From Cunninghamia lanceolata (lineage: Eukaryota; Streptophyta; Pinopsida; Cupressales; Cupressaceae), in assembly GCA_027924645.1 (NCBI GenBank), contig BSBN01000187.1, positions 14,154,001 through 14,218,000 of the forward strand: 64,000 bases of DNA, in the 5' to 3' direction. Within the stretch, counting starts at the first letter, position 1; each line of letters opens with the position of its first letter. Shown here piece after piece: positions 12,598 to 23,600 of the stretch. The notes under the pieces were generated by a model. The model saw nothing but the letters and a program-made list of their open reading frames with translations. It did no database searches and had not been told where the DNA came from. The translations under genes and the position numbers were made by a program.

Positions 12598-14003
12598 AGA
12601 GTTTAGAGAATGTACTTGAACTTAGAAAAAAATATGCCAAAGAAAAGGATATGGAGATCTAGGAATAGATAGCTATTCAGCTCTATCCTTCCATCACTCC
12701 AAAACAAATGAACATGATCTTCAAGGATTGCAAGGATGAGTTCTAGAGCAAAGCCAGAATGAACAAGCTTATGCTCGGAGAGACTGATCAGGTGGAAAAA
12801 GAGACTGAAGACATCCTCCGGAATGCATATAAAAGATTCAATCTTCTCATTATAGAGGACATAAGTGATGAACCTTCTACCATGGATGTCGAAGGATTAA
12901 GTGCATCAAAGGAAGATTCTACTGAGAAAATTGTAGAAGAGTCAAAGGAGATAGGTGAGGAGAAGACTAAGGACTTGGATTCCTCTATTCCAGAAGAGGA
13001 AGTCCATGAAGAAGTAAACATTTCTCTTCCAGATCCCCCAGCAGATTCTGGAACTGAAGGAGAAGCAAGAAAAGATGAGAAAGAAAGTCAAGAAGAGGAG
13101 AAAAAGGTAAGAGAAGAAGAACAAACAGAAAAGATCTCTGCTGATAGCTCTGAGGCTGCAAAAGGAAAGAAGTCTCTGGCAAGAGACACTGCAGAAGTAG
13201 TGAAGAGTTTTCTAACCAAGGAATTAATAGAAATTGATGAACCAAGACTATTCCAAGTACCACTTAATTTTGATTCCCTCTCCCTGGTTTAGACAATAAA
13301 GATAGAATCCTTTGCCCAAGCAAAGGAAAAAGAGAAACTTCTGAAATCTCACATGGAAGATTGTGAACTGATAGAGATTGCTTCTAGAATGTTGGAGAAG
13401 ATCATGCCATCCTTTCAAAAGGATCCTTCGGCCTCTCCATCCGATAACCTTAAATCTTTGATAAACTCTATCAATACTCAGTTTGATTCCTTAGAAAAGG
13501 CGGTAGAAGAAAAGGTCCGAAAAGAATTTTTGGGAAAGAGATTCTCTGAGGTGTAGGGACTTATAACAAATGATAGGAGAAATTTGGATATTGGGATAAA
13601 GAGCTTAGAAAATGCTCTTAAAGATGGTGGAGATTTATACAAATTTTGTCTATCTTGGTCCACGGTGACAGCAGACATTGCCAAGAAGGTGGAAGAACAA
13701 GAGAGAAAACTATCAAGTTTATCTCAACATTTTGATCCTCTCACCTCATCCATAATGAATCAAGAATGGTAGGCTATTGCCACTATGAATGAGATAAAGA
13801 GGCTTGAGAAGGAGAAGAAGAATAGAATAAGCAGAATGAGTGAACTAAGAGGGATAATTATCCCTAAGTTAGAAGCCATGCATGAGGCTCTAACTGATGC
13901 TCAGACTATAGGCCAGACCAGTGATCTGATAGATTTAAAAAGGGTAGAAGCTTTTACATTTTTATTGAGTGCCCACATTTCAATTTTGGACAGGATGAAG
14001 TAG
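12598..14003 (+). pseudogene. Acidic coiled-coil ORF at the 3' end of a Copia-like element
   Basis: A single frame is readable from about 12598 to the TAG after DRMK at 14001-14003, broken by TAG codons near 12660, 12669, 12742, 13290, 13554 and 13770. The first half is acidic and E/K-rich; the second half is a run of charged helices likely to form coiled coils (LEKEKKNRISRM near 13793). A polypurine tract and a TG-started LTR follow within about 300 bp, so this is the last ORF of an LTR retroelement. It shares its acidic-then-coiled-coil design with the remnant at 974-4205. No named domain was recognised. All six breaks being TAG fits decay of CAG or TGG codons. Confidence 0.55.
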
Positions 14004-14298
14004 AGTTGGGTGACAGAAGATATATAGTTGAAGACCACCTTTGCAGATATACTTAAGTATATGTAAGTATAACTTGTATATATACTTATGCAGCTATGTA
14101 TAGGCTGATTTTTAGAATTTTTGGTGTGTAGATTCTACCCTTTGCCATTGATGTCAAAGGGGGATTGAGGAGTAGTGAAAAATGTAGAATCCAGCTAAAG
14201 GGGAGCTCTGGTAAAAGTGTACATAAGATAGAGCATCAGCCAAGGGGGAGTTTGTTATAACACTTAGTCATTTTTCACTAAGTGTTGCCATCAATGCC
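14004..14298 (+). other. 3' untranslated stretch with repeated GGGGGA purine tracts
   Basis: Three purine tracts, AAAGGGGGATTGAGGAG (near 14156), AAAGGGGAGC (near 14198) and AAGGGGGAG (near 14240), precede the one that primes the LTR. Repeated tracts like these are common just before Copia 3' LTRs. Confidence 0.45.
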
Positions 14299-14310
14299 AA
14301 AGGGGGAGAT
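14299..14310 (+). other. Polypurine tract of the Copia-like element
   Basis: AAAGGGGGAGAT lies immediately before TGTTGGCAAG. This matches the well-known plant Copia junction GGGGGAGATTGTTGG. Confidence 0.75.
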
Positions 14311-15396
14311 TGTTGGCAAGAGACACTATGTGACTTCATGAGTGTTGTCATTGATGGCAACAAAGTCCATCCCACTCATCTGCAGCACATGGTATGTCTA
14401 TACTGGATGTCAGATTGAAGCGTATTTTGGTCCGGAGAGCAAGAACAGAGCATGCAACAAGGTCCGACAGTCAGGTCCGGATCTCTTAGAGGAAGTATCT
14501 CAGCAAAGTGTGGACTTGGGGAAGTCACTAGGAGTACGATGACTACTACATTCTAGAGATTGAGCCTCTGGTAATGAAAGAGAGAAAAGATATGAGCATC
14601 TAAGTGTTGGGTTCCTGATAGGCAGAGCAGACTGAGGAAGAACCAACCAACAGAGCATCAGACTTTAATCCAGATGATAAATTGGTGGTGATCAAGCTAC
14701 TTGAGGGATCATTCATGGTTGGATGACATGATTAATGACGTTTATGTCTATGTCCTTGATACACATCACGTAGTAAGCATGGATTCAGCTGACAGATCAG
14801 TATGTTGGAAAAATCTTGAGTATTCTGGATGCCGACTAGAAAGATATTAAGATCCTTGATGCGGATATATATACAAGATAGATTTTGGTATGAAGGTGTG
14901 TGTGGTGTGTGATAATGTGTGAAGAAAGGTAGAGATAGGTGTGGAAGCAATAATACAAGTCTAGTATGTGACAAAACAACAACACTAAAGGGGAGGAAGA
15001 ATGAAGTGCAGTAGATCAGTTTATTGAGCCTAACCGAAACTAAACCTCAACATATGTGGATGCCTCTGATCAGTTCAAACACCTGGTTACTTTCTTTGTA
15101 CCTTGTAGACAATGGGTCTCTTGTAGGTAGTGAGCCCTAATTGGCAAGTGCCATTTTGTACTTCTATTCTTTTAACAAAGAATACAATCTTGGGTTAGTC
15201 ACCCCATGGTTTTTCCCTTAACAGTGTTTTCCACGTAAAAATCCTTGTGCTATGTGTGTTGATTTATCTTCTGCTCTCATGTTCATGTATGGTCATATGT
15301 TTTGATACTACACTAATTATTAAAGAAGAAAAGAAAGTTAACTAATTAAGATAACTGATTCACCCCCCCTCTTAGTTATCCACCTTGTTTCCAATA
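14311..15396 (+). repeat. 3' LTR of a Copia-like retrotransposon
   Basis: The LTR starts TGTTGGCAAGAGACAC right after the polypurine tract. It ends near 15396 with a decayed TTCCAATA (expected TTCCAACA), preceded by CTGATTCACCCCCCCTCTTAG, the typical 3' end of plant Copia LTRs. A very similar end occurs at 56045-56076. The length of about 1,086 bp is ordinary. No 5' partner LTR is in the window. Confidence 0.7.
14862..14874 (+). promoter_or_regulatory. TATA box within the Copia-like LTR
   Basis: GGATATATATACAAG lies mid-LTR, a normal position for the U3 promoter of a Copia LTR. Confidence 0.45.
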
Positions 15397-15940
15397 GGAA
15401 GCACTCGTTCTTTCCACGTAGCAATGATTTTGATGATGTTTCTATCACATTTACAAACCTTAACAATAGTGCTACTTTGTGCACCTTTGTTTGCCTTTGA
15501 ATCTAGCCTTGGCGGTACTGGATTCAAAGAGCTTCATGATATAGACCCATGGTTATCCTCAAACTCTAAATTCATTGTATAACCTTGGCTCTTTGTGTGG
15601 TTAATCATATGCATTGATGTTGTTTTTTTTCATGATGTTGTAGACACTAACATGTCTCTTGCAGGGATGTGTTTGTGGGAATATTTAGTGATCGCAAAGT
15701 ACATGTCACCTTCGGGGGCATGGGCTTTGCAAAAGTCGGTGTTCCCTTGTGTGTTTTCTTCCTACCTTAACATGCTTGATATCGATAACTAATATCAAAC
15801 ACCTTAAGGTGGGGCATATATAAGGTAAGCTATCTGTTATAGATGTTAGCAATGTGTTTGACCTCAGATGCAGAGACCTGCGCTCTTGGGTAGTGCATCG
15901 TTCATCCTAAGTTTGTTTGCAATCAATGAATCAATCATGT
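15397..15940 (+). other. Gene-free stretch downstream of the Copia-like LTR
   Basis: No coding frame is supported; open frames at 15385-15582 and 15595-15792 show no motif. A phrase AGAGACCTGCGCTCTTGGGTAG at 15872 recurs at 16328 and 16408. Confidence 0.4.
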
Positions 15941-16060
15941 AAGCCCTCTGCGGAGGTAGGATATCAAGCATATCCTTTTTATTAAGCCCTCTACGGAGGC
16001 GGGATATCAAGCATATCCTTTTTCTTAAGCCCTCTATGGAGGAGGGGATGGTGTATTTCT
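15941..16060 (+). repeat. 43-bp minisatellite, each unit carrying two short hairpins
   Basis: AAGCCCTCT starts units at 15941, 15984 and 16027. Each full unit has CCTC-TRCG-GAGG and GGATAT-CAAGC-ATATCC followed by a T-run. The third unit is cut after its first hairpin. A related phrase (AAGTCCTCTGTGGATGC) follows near 16092. Confidence 0.75.
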
Positions 16061-16724
16061 CGGAGCATATTGCATCATCCCGTCATTTTCAAAAGTCCTC
16101 TGTGGATGCGGGGAGCGATTCTCTGACTAACTCAACCCTTAAGCATGTTTTCGGTGATTGTTGTGGTGAAGCCCAATCATCGGTGTGTACCTATAATGTG
16201 CCTGAGATGGTGATGAGCCTAGAAATAGGGAACACACCATCGCTTGTCTGCCGTGTTTTCTCTGTGTCTTCAAGTGTGTGTGTTTTGGCATACTTGTTTT
16301 GTGTGGCGTGTTTGTTGCCCCATATGTAGAGACCAGCGCTCTCGGGTAGTGCCTCATGCATTTTGGGAGGTTTTGTGTGTCTTGCATCTGTGTTGCCCCA
16401 TATATATAGAGACCTACGCTCTATGGTAGTGCATAGTGTATAATGGGAGGTTTGTTTACTTTCCAGTACTTGTATTTGCATTTCATATATATGAGAAAAA
16501 GAAAAGAAAAAGATATCATTTATGTCTTCCCTACATTAATGTGTCTTCTATGCATTGATTGTTTTCTCCATGTTCTACGTGACTATATCTGTCTTCTCCG
16601 TGTTTTGTGTTCCTGTTACTATTTTCCATGTGATTGGTGTGTCTTCTCTGTGCTTGGTGTGTTTTCTATGTTTGTGACCTTACTTTAATACATGTATTGG
16701 CCTCGCATTTATACATACATTAAA
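16061..16724 (+). other. Gene-free stretch with an 80-bp direct repeat
   Basis: AGAGACC-n-CGCTCT-n-GGTAGTGC starts at 16328 and 16408, each followed by GGGAGGTTT. Open frames on both strands overlap each other and are low in complexity, so none is called. Confidence 0.45.
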
Positions 16725-16737
16725 GTGGGGGCTAAAT
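16725..16737 (+). other. Polypurine tract before an LTR start
   Basis: AAGTGGGGGCTAAA is followed by TGTAACGTC at 16738, a good plus-strand primer and LTR junction. No pol remnant is visible upstream. Confidence 0.55.
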
Positions 16738-17450
16738 GTAACGTCAAAAAATGTCCCCTTGGGGGCTTTTCCCTCATAAGGTTTAGCTCCCAGGTCTTTA
16801 GTATGCATTTAGGACATCTTAGTTCATATTTTGACACCTTGATGGAATGAGACCTAGGTTTCATGGCAAGTTGGACCTAGGTGGACCCCTTGAGCTATAC
16901 CCTACCCAAAATAGGGGGAGGACTTGGGCGTCTGTGCCCTAGTCCTGCCCTATTTTGGGGTAGCCCCAATTTTTGGGTGTCAGTTGGTGACTATTATTAG
17001 GTCCCTTTGCCGACATGGTAAGTTTGACTTTCAAATATCTTGGCGAGAGTGTTTGTAGTTGCATATATAAGCATGCTTAGGCATTCATTTGTAAACTAGA
17101 TTCTAATTAGATCATCATTGTGAACTCTAGGCATTCTCAAGGTGATTGAAGACTTTCTATTGTGTTATAAGAGCAGACTTGTATGTTTTGTGTGTGGATA
17201 TTTACAGATTTGAGCATCAATCCCCTCATGGCATGAAGAGCATTTTCCTCCATGAGAGCTTCACTACAAGGTGACATATCATTGTGTTTTTATCATTGAT
17301 TCCTTTAGTTTTTGGCCTCTGCCTCACAAGGGCATGCCCTCTTTATCTGACAATGGTGTTTGGAGACTTAAGATTCCTCCGGGGCTTGACTGAGGCAAGC
17401 CTCTAAACACCACAACCCCCAAACTAGGCCTTGTAATTGAAGGTTACAGG
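16738..17450 (+). repeat. Probable LTR, 3' end uncertain
   Basis: Begins TGTAACGTCAAAAAATG after the polypurine tract. A TATATAA box at 17063 sits about 325 bp in, consistent with U3. The right border is only estimated, because no partner LTR or primer-binding site was recognised. Confidence 0.45.
17063..17069 (+). promoter_or_regulatory. TATA box in the LTR starting at 16738
   Basis: GCATATATAAGCATGC is a good TATA context. A duplicated TAGGCATTC phrase flanks the likely start region. Confidence 0.4.
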
Positions 17451-17989
17451 TGTCGCATTCGGGAAAAGTGGAGTTGCAGGAAGGATTGACAGACATCAGG
17501 GATTCAAGATCTGAAGAAGAGTCAGACACAGGAGCACTTCAAGGACTTGGGCACTCGCTCCAGTGTCCTCTACAGATAGATCCCAGGAAACAAAAGTTAT
17601 AGGGCTGATTAGTGTCGGAAGGAGGTCCAGATTCCCTGAAAAAGTAGGTACCTTGGACTTGGGCGCCTGCTCTAGTGTCTCTGACTGTTCTACTTTGGAA
17701 CCTCGAAAACAAGTACTCTGTATTTTAATATTTTATTCTTGTCTGCAAGAGCTTTTTTCCGTAATTCATTAATTTGTTGTCGTATTTGCATAATTAGAGT
17801 TTTAATGGTCAATTGGACATAGTAGAAGGAAAATTTGATAATTAATTCCCTAATCCAAATTTCCCTACATCTGAAAGTGAGCTAGAATATGATAGTTCTC
17901 GCCACTCGACCCTAGATCCTTCAATGTTTAGTGGAGAGGCAGATTTTAACATCTAAACAACAAAAGATTAACAAAATCCAATTTTACCC
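17451..17989. other. Gene-free stretch
   Basis: Two similar phrases, GGACTTGGGC-n-CGCTCCAGTGTC (near 17544) and GGACTTGGGCGCCTGCTCTAG (near 17655), are about 111 bp apart. There is no coding frame or RNA gene. Confidence 0.4.
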
Positions 17990-19409
17990 TAAACAAAAAG
18001 TATGATTTAATATAAAATTAGATTATAAAGTTTGTAAAATAAATTACTTTTACTAAAGAAAAAATAACTTCTAGACTTCTTTGAATTGTTTTATCTATGA
18101 AACACTCATTCTAAGTTCATTTTTTGACTTATGTTATTTATTTTGTATAAGTCCTTTGAAAAATTATTTATATTATGAGATTTATTTTTCTATAATTTTA
18201 ATTCAAATATAATTTATTGTAAAATTATATTATAAAGTTTATTTTAAAGTAAATTTCTAAGTCTTGTAAAAAAGATCTTTATATTATGAGGCTTATCTTT
18301 CTATAATTTAAAAATATTAAAATGTACGAATTATTATAAAATTATATTATATAAATTTTAATTATTTTAAATTAATTTATTTCAAATAGAAATATCTTGT
18401 AAACTTCTTTAAAGATTGTTTTATTTATGGAAAGTCATTTGAAATTTGTTTTCATGCATATATCATTTATGTTGACTTTCTATAAATTTAAAAATTACAA
18501 TTTATTATAGAATTATATTATCAAGTTTCTAATCTAAATTTCTTTTGTTGAAGATAGAAATTATTATAAACTTCTTAGGATTGTTTTATCCTTATTTTCT
18601 CAATTTTTAAAAACTAGTTTACATCCAAGATTAGATCCATTTCGTCTACACTCCAATAAATAGTTTGAAAATACATATTAGAAAATTTTTCTTCGAATAT
18701 GTTGTTCACATAGTTTACATTAAAGATTAGATTCCATTTTGTCTACATGCTAAAAAGTTTAAAGACTCTTTTTCATGGTGATTTTTAACGTTTAAAAAAA
18801 TATTTGAAAAAGTCTTTTCTTTAGATAAATATTATTTGCTTATTAAAAGATACATAGAATCTTGAATTGCCAAAGTTTAAGTCCCTTTCTCATATTGATG
18901 TTTAATGTTTAAAAAATATATTTGAAAAATCCTTTTCTCTAAGTCTTTTTTACTTATTAAAAGATACATAGAATCTTCGTCAAAGTTCAATTCTATTCAT
19001 CAAAATTCTCTTTCATAGATTCTAAAAGTCTTCTGAAAAAAGCATTTATATTATGAGGTTTTTCTTTCTATAATTTTAAATAGTTTGATTTATTACAAAA
19101 TTATATTATAAAGTTTCTTTCTAAATTTTTCTTGCAGGGTAAAAATAACTCGTAAACTTCTTTGGATTGTTTTATCCATAGAACACTCTTTTGAAATTCA
19201 TTTGCCTACTTATATCGTTCATTTTATAAAATTGTTATTAAAAACAATTATATATGAGATTTACCCTTTTATAATTTTAAAGAGTGGTTTATTAAAAAAT
19301 TATATTATAAGGTTTCTTTCTAAAATAAATTGTAAATTTATTTCAACTATTTTATCCATTGAACATTCATTCAAACTTAATTTCCATTCTTATATCATTA
19401 AAGAGGTTG
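17990..19409. repeat. AT-rich region of diverged tandem repeats
   Basis: The phrase AAATTATATTATAAAGTTT recurs in variants near 18012, 18220, 18340, 18510, 19095 and 19295. It is joined to CTTCTTTGGATTGTTTTATC and TTATATTATGAGGTTT, giving an imperfect unit of roughly 200 bp. A separate duplication of about 114 bp ends in GATACATAGAATCTTG at 18849 and 18962. No gene is present. This is the left flank of the candidate DNA transposon. Confidence 0.55.
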
Positions 19410-19413
19410 AATG
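19410..19413. other. Left copy of a possible 4-bp target-site duplication (AATG)
   Basis: AATG directly precedes the left terminus GGGTAAG at 19414; the same AATG directly follows the right terminus at 46395-46398. A 4-bp match can arise by chance. Confidence 0.45.
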
Positions 19414-19466
19414 GGGTAAGTGCAACAAGATGGGGGGCCAAAAAGGGGTCTTAAGTGGCCACTTTT
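19414..19466 (+). repeat. Left inverted terminus of the candidate DNA transposon
   Basis: Starts GGGTAAGTGCAACAAG and ends in a T-run after GTGGCCAC. It matches the reverse complement of 46345-46394 and, in direct orientation, the start of the second copy at 46681. Confidence 0.65.
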
Positions 19467-20284
19467 TTTTTGAAATCAGGAAATGCTAGCCTTGGTTGAG
19501 AAATTGAACATAGTTACACTCAAAATTTGGAGATGTAACCAAAACAATGTTCATAGTGCTCTGAGTCTACTTTCTAAACTACTATTTTTTTTTTTAAATG
19601 GTATAGATTAAGGGGTTCAAAAGAGGGAGCCACAAAAATTGGTGTTGTTTCTATCAAAAAAACATAACATAGCATGTTTTGTGGCTCCCTCAAAACGTTA
19701 ATTTTTTTTTGGTATTTTTAAAATATCTTCGGTGAGAAATTAGCTAACAATGTGTAGTTTATGCCCAATTTTTTTGATAAATTTTTTGTGAATATTTGAT
19801 TTTTTACTAATTTTCAAAGTGGACACATCCTAAAAAATAGAATTTTGGCCATGCTACCCCTATAAATTTTGAAAACTAATTGAATTTTTTTTTTTTTAAT
19901 ATGTATAGAATGGAGTCTAGTTTCTAAAGATGTAATTTTTTTTGAAATTTCAATGAATGGTTAATTTACAATGAAAAAAAGACCAAATAGTGGTTTTTGC
20001 CCAAAACCAGACACAAACAAAAGAAATTAAAGATGAAAGGCTTAACATTGTCAAAATGTGAAAAAAATTACATCATTAAATAGTTAAGAGAAAGCCTAAC
20101 ATTACCTAGGTGTTTGATTTGTTTGACTTTGAAACATTGGCAAATCTTAGGGTTAGCACAAACAAAATTACGTGAAATCTTGAAGAATCTGCAAAAACAC
20201 GCCTGTGGATGTTGAAAAGGCACTCCAAGCCTTTGGATTGGAAATCCAAAGAAAATCCCAAGCCCAAGGCTTGGGATTCCCAAA
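19467..20284 (+). repeat. Subterminal block shared with the copy at 46681
   Basis: This block aligns by eye, in the same order, with about 46735-47400. Shared phrases include TAGTTACACTCAAAATTTG, TTTTCAAAGTGGACACATC, AATGGAGTCTAGTTTCTAAA and ACAAAAGAAATTAAAGAT. Identity is perhaps 75%. It is AT-rich and carries no coding frame. Confidence 0.65.
19625..19690. repeat. Inverted repeat (possible stem) kept in both copies with changed sequence
   Basis: GGGAGCCACAAAA (19625) pairs with TTTTGTGGCTCCC (19677), around a loop of about 40 bases containing ACATAACATAGCAT. The same position in the second copy has GGGGAGCACAC / GTGTGCTCCCC with the same loop core, so both arms changed together. Confidence 0.6.
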
Positions 20285-20450
20285 GCACAACATAACACGA
20301 GCGTGTTATGTTGTGCTTTTTTGCATGTTTGCCGGTATTTTCCCAATTCGACATAACGCGAGTGCGTTATGTTGTGCCTTTTTGCATGTTTGTCGGTGTT
20401 TTCCCAGTTCGACATAAAGCGAGTGCATTATAACATGCTCGCATTATGTC
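20285..20450. repeat. Three palindromes with the ATAACGCGAGYGCGTTAT core
   Basis: At 20285-20316 there are perfect 15-bp arms (GCACAACATAACACG) around AG. At 20351-20372, ACATAACGC-GAGT-GCGTTATGT. At 20411-20450 there is a longer imperfect one starting GACATAAAGCGAG and ending CTCGCATTATGTC. The same core recurs near 25000, 46250-46335 and 47499. Confidence 0.75.
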
Positions 20451-20619
20451 TTCCTTTGAATGAGATATGTTCAAATTTCATAAGTATGCTTCATGGATGT
20501 TTATATCTATTCTTGCAGGTATGTATGCATGCTTGTATGTATGCATCTTTGTATGTATGTATGTGTTTTGGGTTTAGTGTATATAAGGACCTGAGCCTGT
20601 ATAGTTTTGAGGGTTGACG
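20451..20619. other. Spacer with GTATGTATGCATG repeats
   Basis: A short GTATGTATG/GCATG-rich tract lies near 20515-20575 between the palindromes and the telomere-like array. No gene. Confidence 0.4.
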
Positions 20620-23600
20620 GTTGACGGATTAGGGCTTAAGTAATAGGTAGAGGGTTGAGGGTTACAGTTGAGGGCTAATATTCAGGTTGTTGAGTGTATA
20701 AGATTAAGTGTGTAAGGCGCAAGGATTAGGGTTTAGGGTTTATGATATGGATTGAGGATATATAAGGCATAGGGTGACTTGGGTTGAGAGCACGTATGGT
20801 TTAGGTTTAATTTAAGTATAGGGTTGTGGCACAATATTTGAGTTTTAGGATATAAGGGTGAGCTTATATGGTCTAGGGATGAGGGTTTGAGGGTGTAGGC
20901 TTCAGGTTTAAGGTATAGGGTTGATGATTGAGGTATTAGAGCTTAAGTATATTGTTGAGGGTATAGGGTTGAGGGTTTAGGGATAGGTTTTAGGGTTTAA
21001 GGTTTAAGGGTTAAGGGTTGAGGGATAGGGTTTAAGGTTTAGGGGTAAGGGATTAGGGTTTAAGGTATAGTGTCTTGGGTTGAGGGTTTAGGAATAGGGA
21101 TAGAATTTAGGGTTTAGGGACGAGGGATTATGGTTGAGTGTTAATGGATTAAAGTTTAAGGTATAACTTGCTGAGGGTTGAGTGTTTAAGGATAGGGTTT
21201 AGGGTTGAGGGATTAGGGTTTAGAGTTGAGGGATTAGGGTTTAAGGAATAGTGTTGAGTGTTGAGGGTTTAGGGATAGGTTTTAGGGTTGAGTGATTATG
21301 GTTTAGGGTTGATGGATTAGGCTTTAAGGAATATTGTTGAGGGTTGAGGGTTTAGTAATAGGGTTTAGGGTTGAGGGATTAGGGTTTAGGGTTGACAGAT
21401 TAGGGTTTAATGTTGAGAGTTGAGGGTTGAGGGTTGAGGGTTTACGGATAGGGTTGATGGTCAAGGGATTAGGGTTAAAGTAGAGTGTTGAGGGTAGAGG
21501 GATTAGGGATAGGGTTTAGGGTTTAAGGTTTAATGATTGAGGGTTGAGGCTTTAGGGCTAAGGGTTAAGGGATTGGGGTTTAATATATAGTGTTGAGTGT
21601 CGAGGGTTTATGGATAGGTTTTAGGGTTTAAGTTTCAAGGGTTAAGGGTTGAGGGATAGGGTTTAGGGTTTAGGGATAAGGGATTAGGGTTTAAGGTATA
21701 GTGTTGAGGGTTGAGGGTTTAGGAATAGGGATAGCATTTAGGGATTAGGGATGAGGGATTAGGGTTGAGGGTTGAGGGATTAGGGTTTAAGGTATAGTGT
21801 CTAGGGTTGAGGGTTTATTGATAGTGTTTAGGGTTGAGGGTTGAGGGATTAGGTTTTAGGGTTGATGGATTCAGGTTTAAGGTATAGAGTTGAGGGTTTA
21901 GGGATAGGGTTTAGGGTTGGCAGATTAGTGTTTAATGTCAAGGTTAGGGTTAGAGTGTCGAGGGTAGAGGGATTAGGGATAGGGTTTAGGGTTGAAGGTT
22001 TAAGGATTGAGGGTTGAGGCTTTAGGGATGAGGGTTTAAGGCTTAAGATATAGTGTCGAGTGTTGAGGGTGTAGGGGTAGGGTTTAAGTTTTAAGGGTTA
22101 AGGGTTGAGGGATAGGGACTAGGGTTTAAGGTATAGTGTTGAGGGTTGATGGTTTAGGGATAGGGTTTAGGTTTGAGGGATTAGGGTTTAGGGTTGATGG
22201 ATTAGGGTTTAATGTTGAGGGTTGAGGGTTGAGGGTTGAGGGTTTAGGGATAGGGTTGATGGTCAAGGGATTAGGGTTAAAGTAGGGTGTTGAGGGTAGA
22301 GGGATTAGGGATAGGGTTTAGGGTTGAAGTTTTAAGGATTTAGGGTTGAGGTTTTAGGGATGAGGGTTAAGGGATTAGGCTTTAAGATATAGTGTCGAGT
22401 GTTGAGGGTGTAGGGATCGGTTTTAGGGTTCAAGTTTGAAGGTTTAAGGGTTGAGGGATAGTATCGATCCCATTGAGGGTTTAGGAATAGGGATAGTGTT
22501 TAGGGTTTACGGATGAGGGATTAGGGTTGAGGGTTGATGGATTAGGGTTGAGGGTTGATGAATTAGGGCTTAGGGATAGGGTTTAGGGTTGAGGGATTAG
22601 GGTTTAAGGTATAGTGTTGAGGGTTTAGGGATAGGGTTTAGGGTTGAGGGATTAGAGTTAAGAGTTGAGGGATTAGGGTTTGACGTTGAGTGTTGAGGGT
22701 TGAGGTTTTAGGGTTGAGGGTTTAGGGATAGGGTTGATGGTCGAGGGATCAGAGTTAAGGGTTGAGGGATTAGGGTTTGATGTTGAGGGTTGAGTACATT
22801 AAGGTTCGAGGGTTAAGGGTTTATGGATAGGGTTGAGGGTCGACGGATTAGAGTTAAAGTAGAGTGTCGAGGGTATACGGATTAGGGATAGGGTTGCAGG
22901 GTTTAGGGATAAGGGATTAGGGTTTAAGGTATAGTATCGAGCCCATTGAGGGTTTAGGAATAGGGATAGCGTTTAGGGTTTAGGGATGAGGGATTAGAGT
23001 TGAGGGTTGAGGGATTAGGGTTGAGGGTTGAGGAATTAGGGTTTAGGGATAAGGTTTAGGGTTGAGGGTTGAGGGATTAGGGTTTAAGGTATAGTGTTGA
23101 GGGTTTAGGGATGAGGGATTAGAGTGAAGAGTTGAGGGATTAGGATTTGACGTTGAGGGTTGAGGGTTGAGGCTTTAGGGTTTAGGGTTTAGGGATAGGG
23201 TTGAGGGTCAAGGGATTAGAGTTAAGGGTTAAGGGATTAGGGTTTGACGTTGAGGGTTGAGGTTCGAGGGTTGAGGCTTTAGGGATAGGGTTGAGGGTCG
23301 AGGGATTAGGGTTAAAGTAGAGTGTCGAGGGTATAAGGATTAGGGATAGGGTTGGAGGGTTTAGGGATAAGGGATTAGGGTTTAAGGTATAGTATTGAGC
23401 CCATTAAGGGTTTAGGAATAGGGATAGTGTTTAGGGTTAACGGATAGGGTTTAGGGTTGAGGGATTAGAGTTAAGGGTTGAGGGATTATGGTTTGACATT
23501 GAGTGTTGAGGGTTGAGGTTTTAGGGTTGAGGGATTAAGGTTTGATGTTGAGGGTTGAGTACATTGAGGTTTGAGGGTTGAGCGTTTAGGGACAGGGTTG

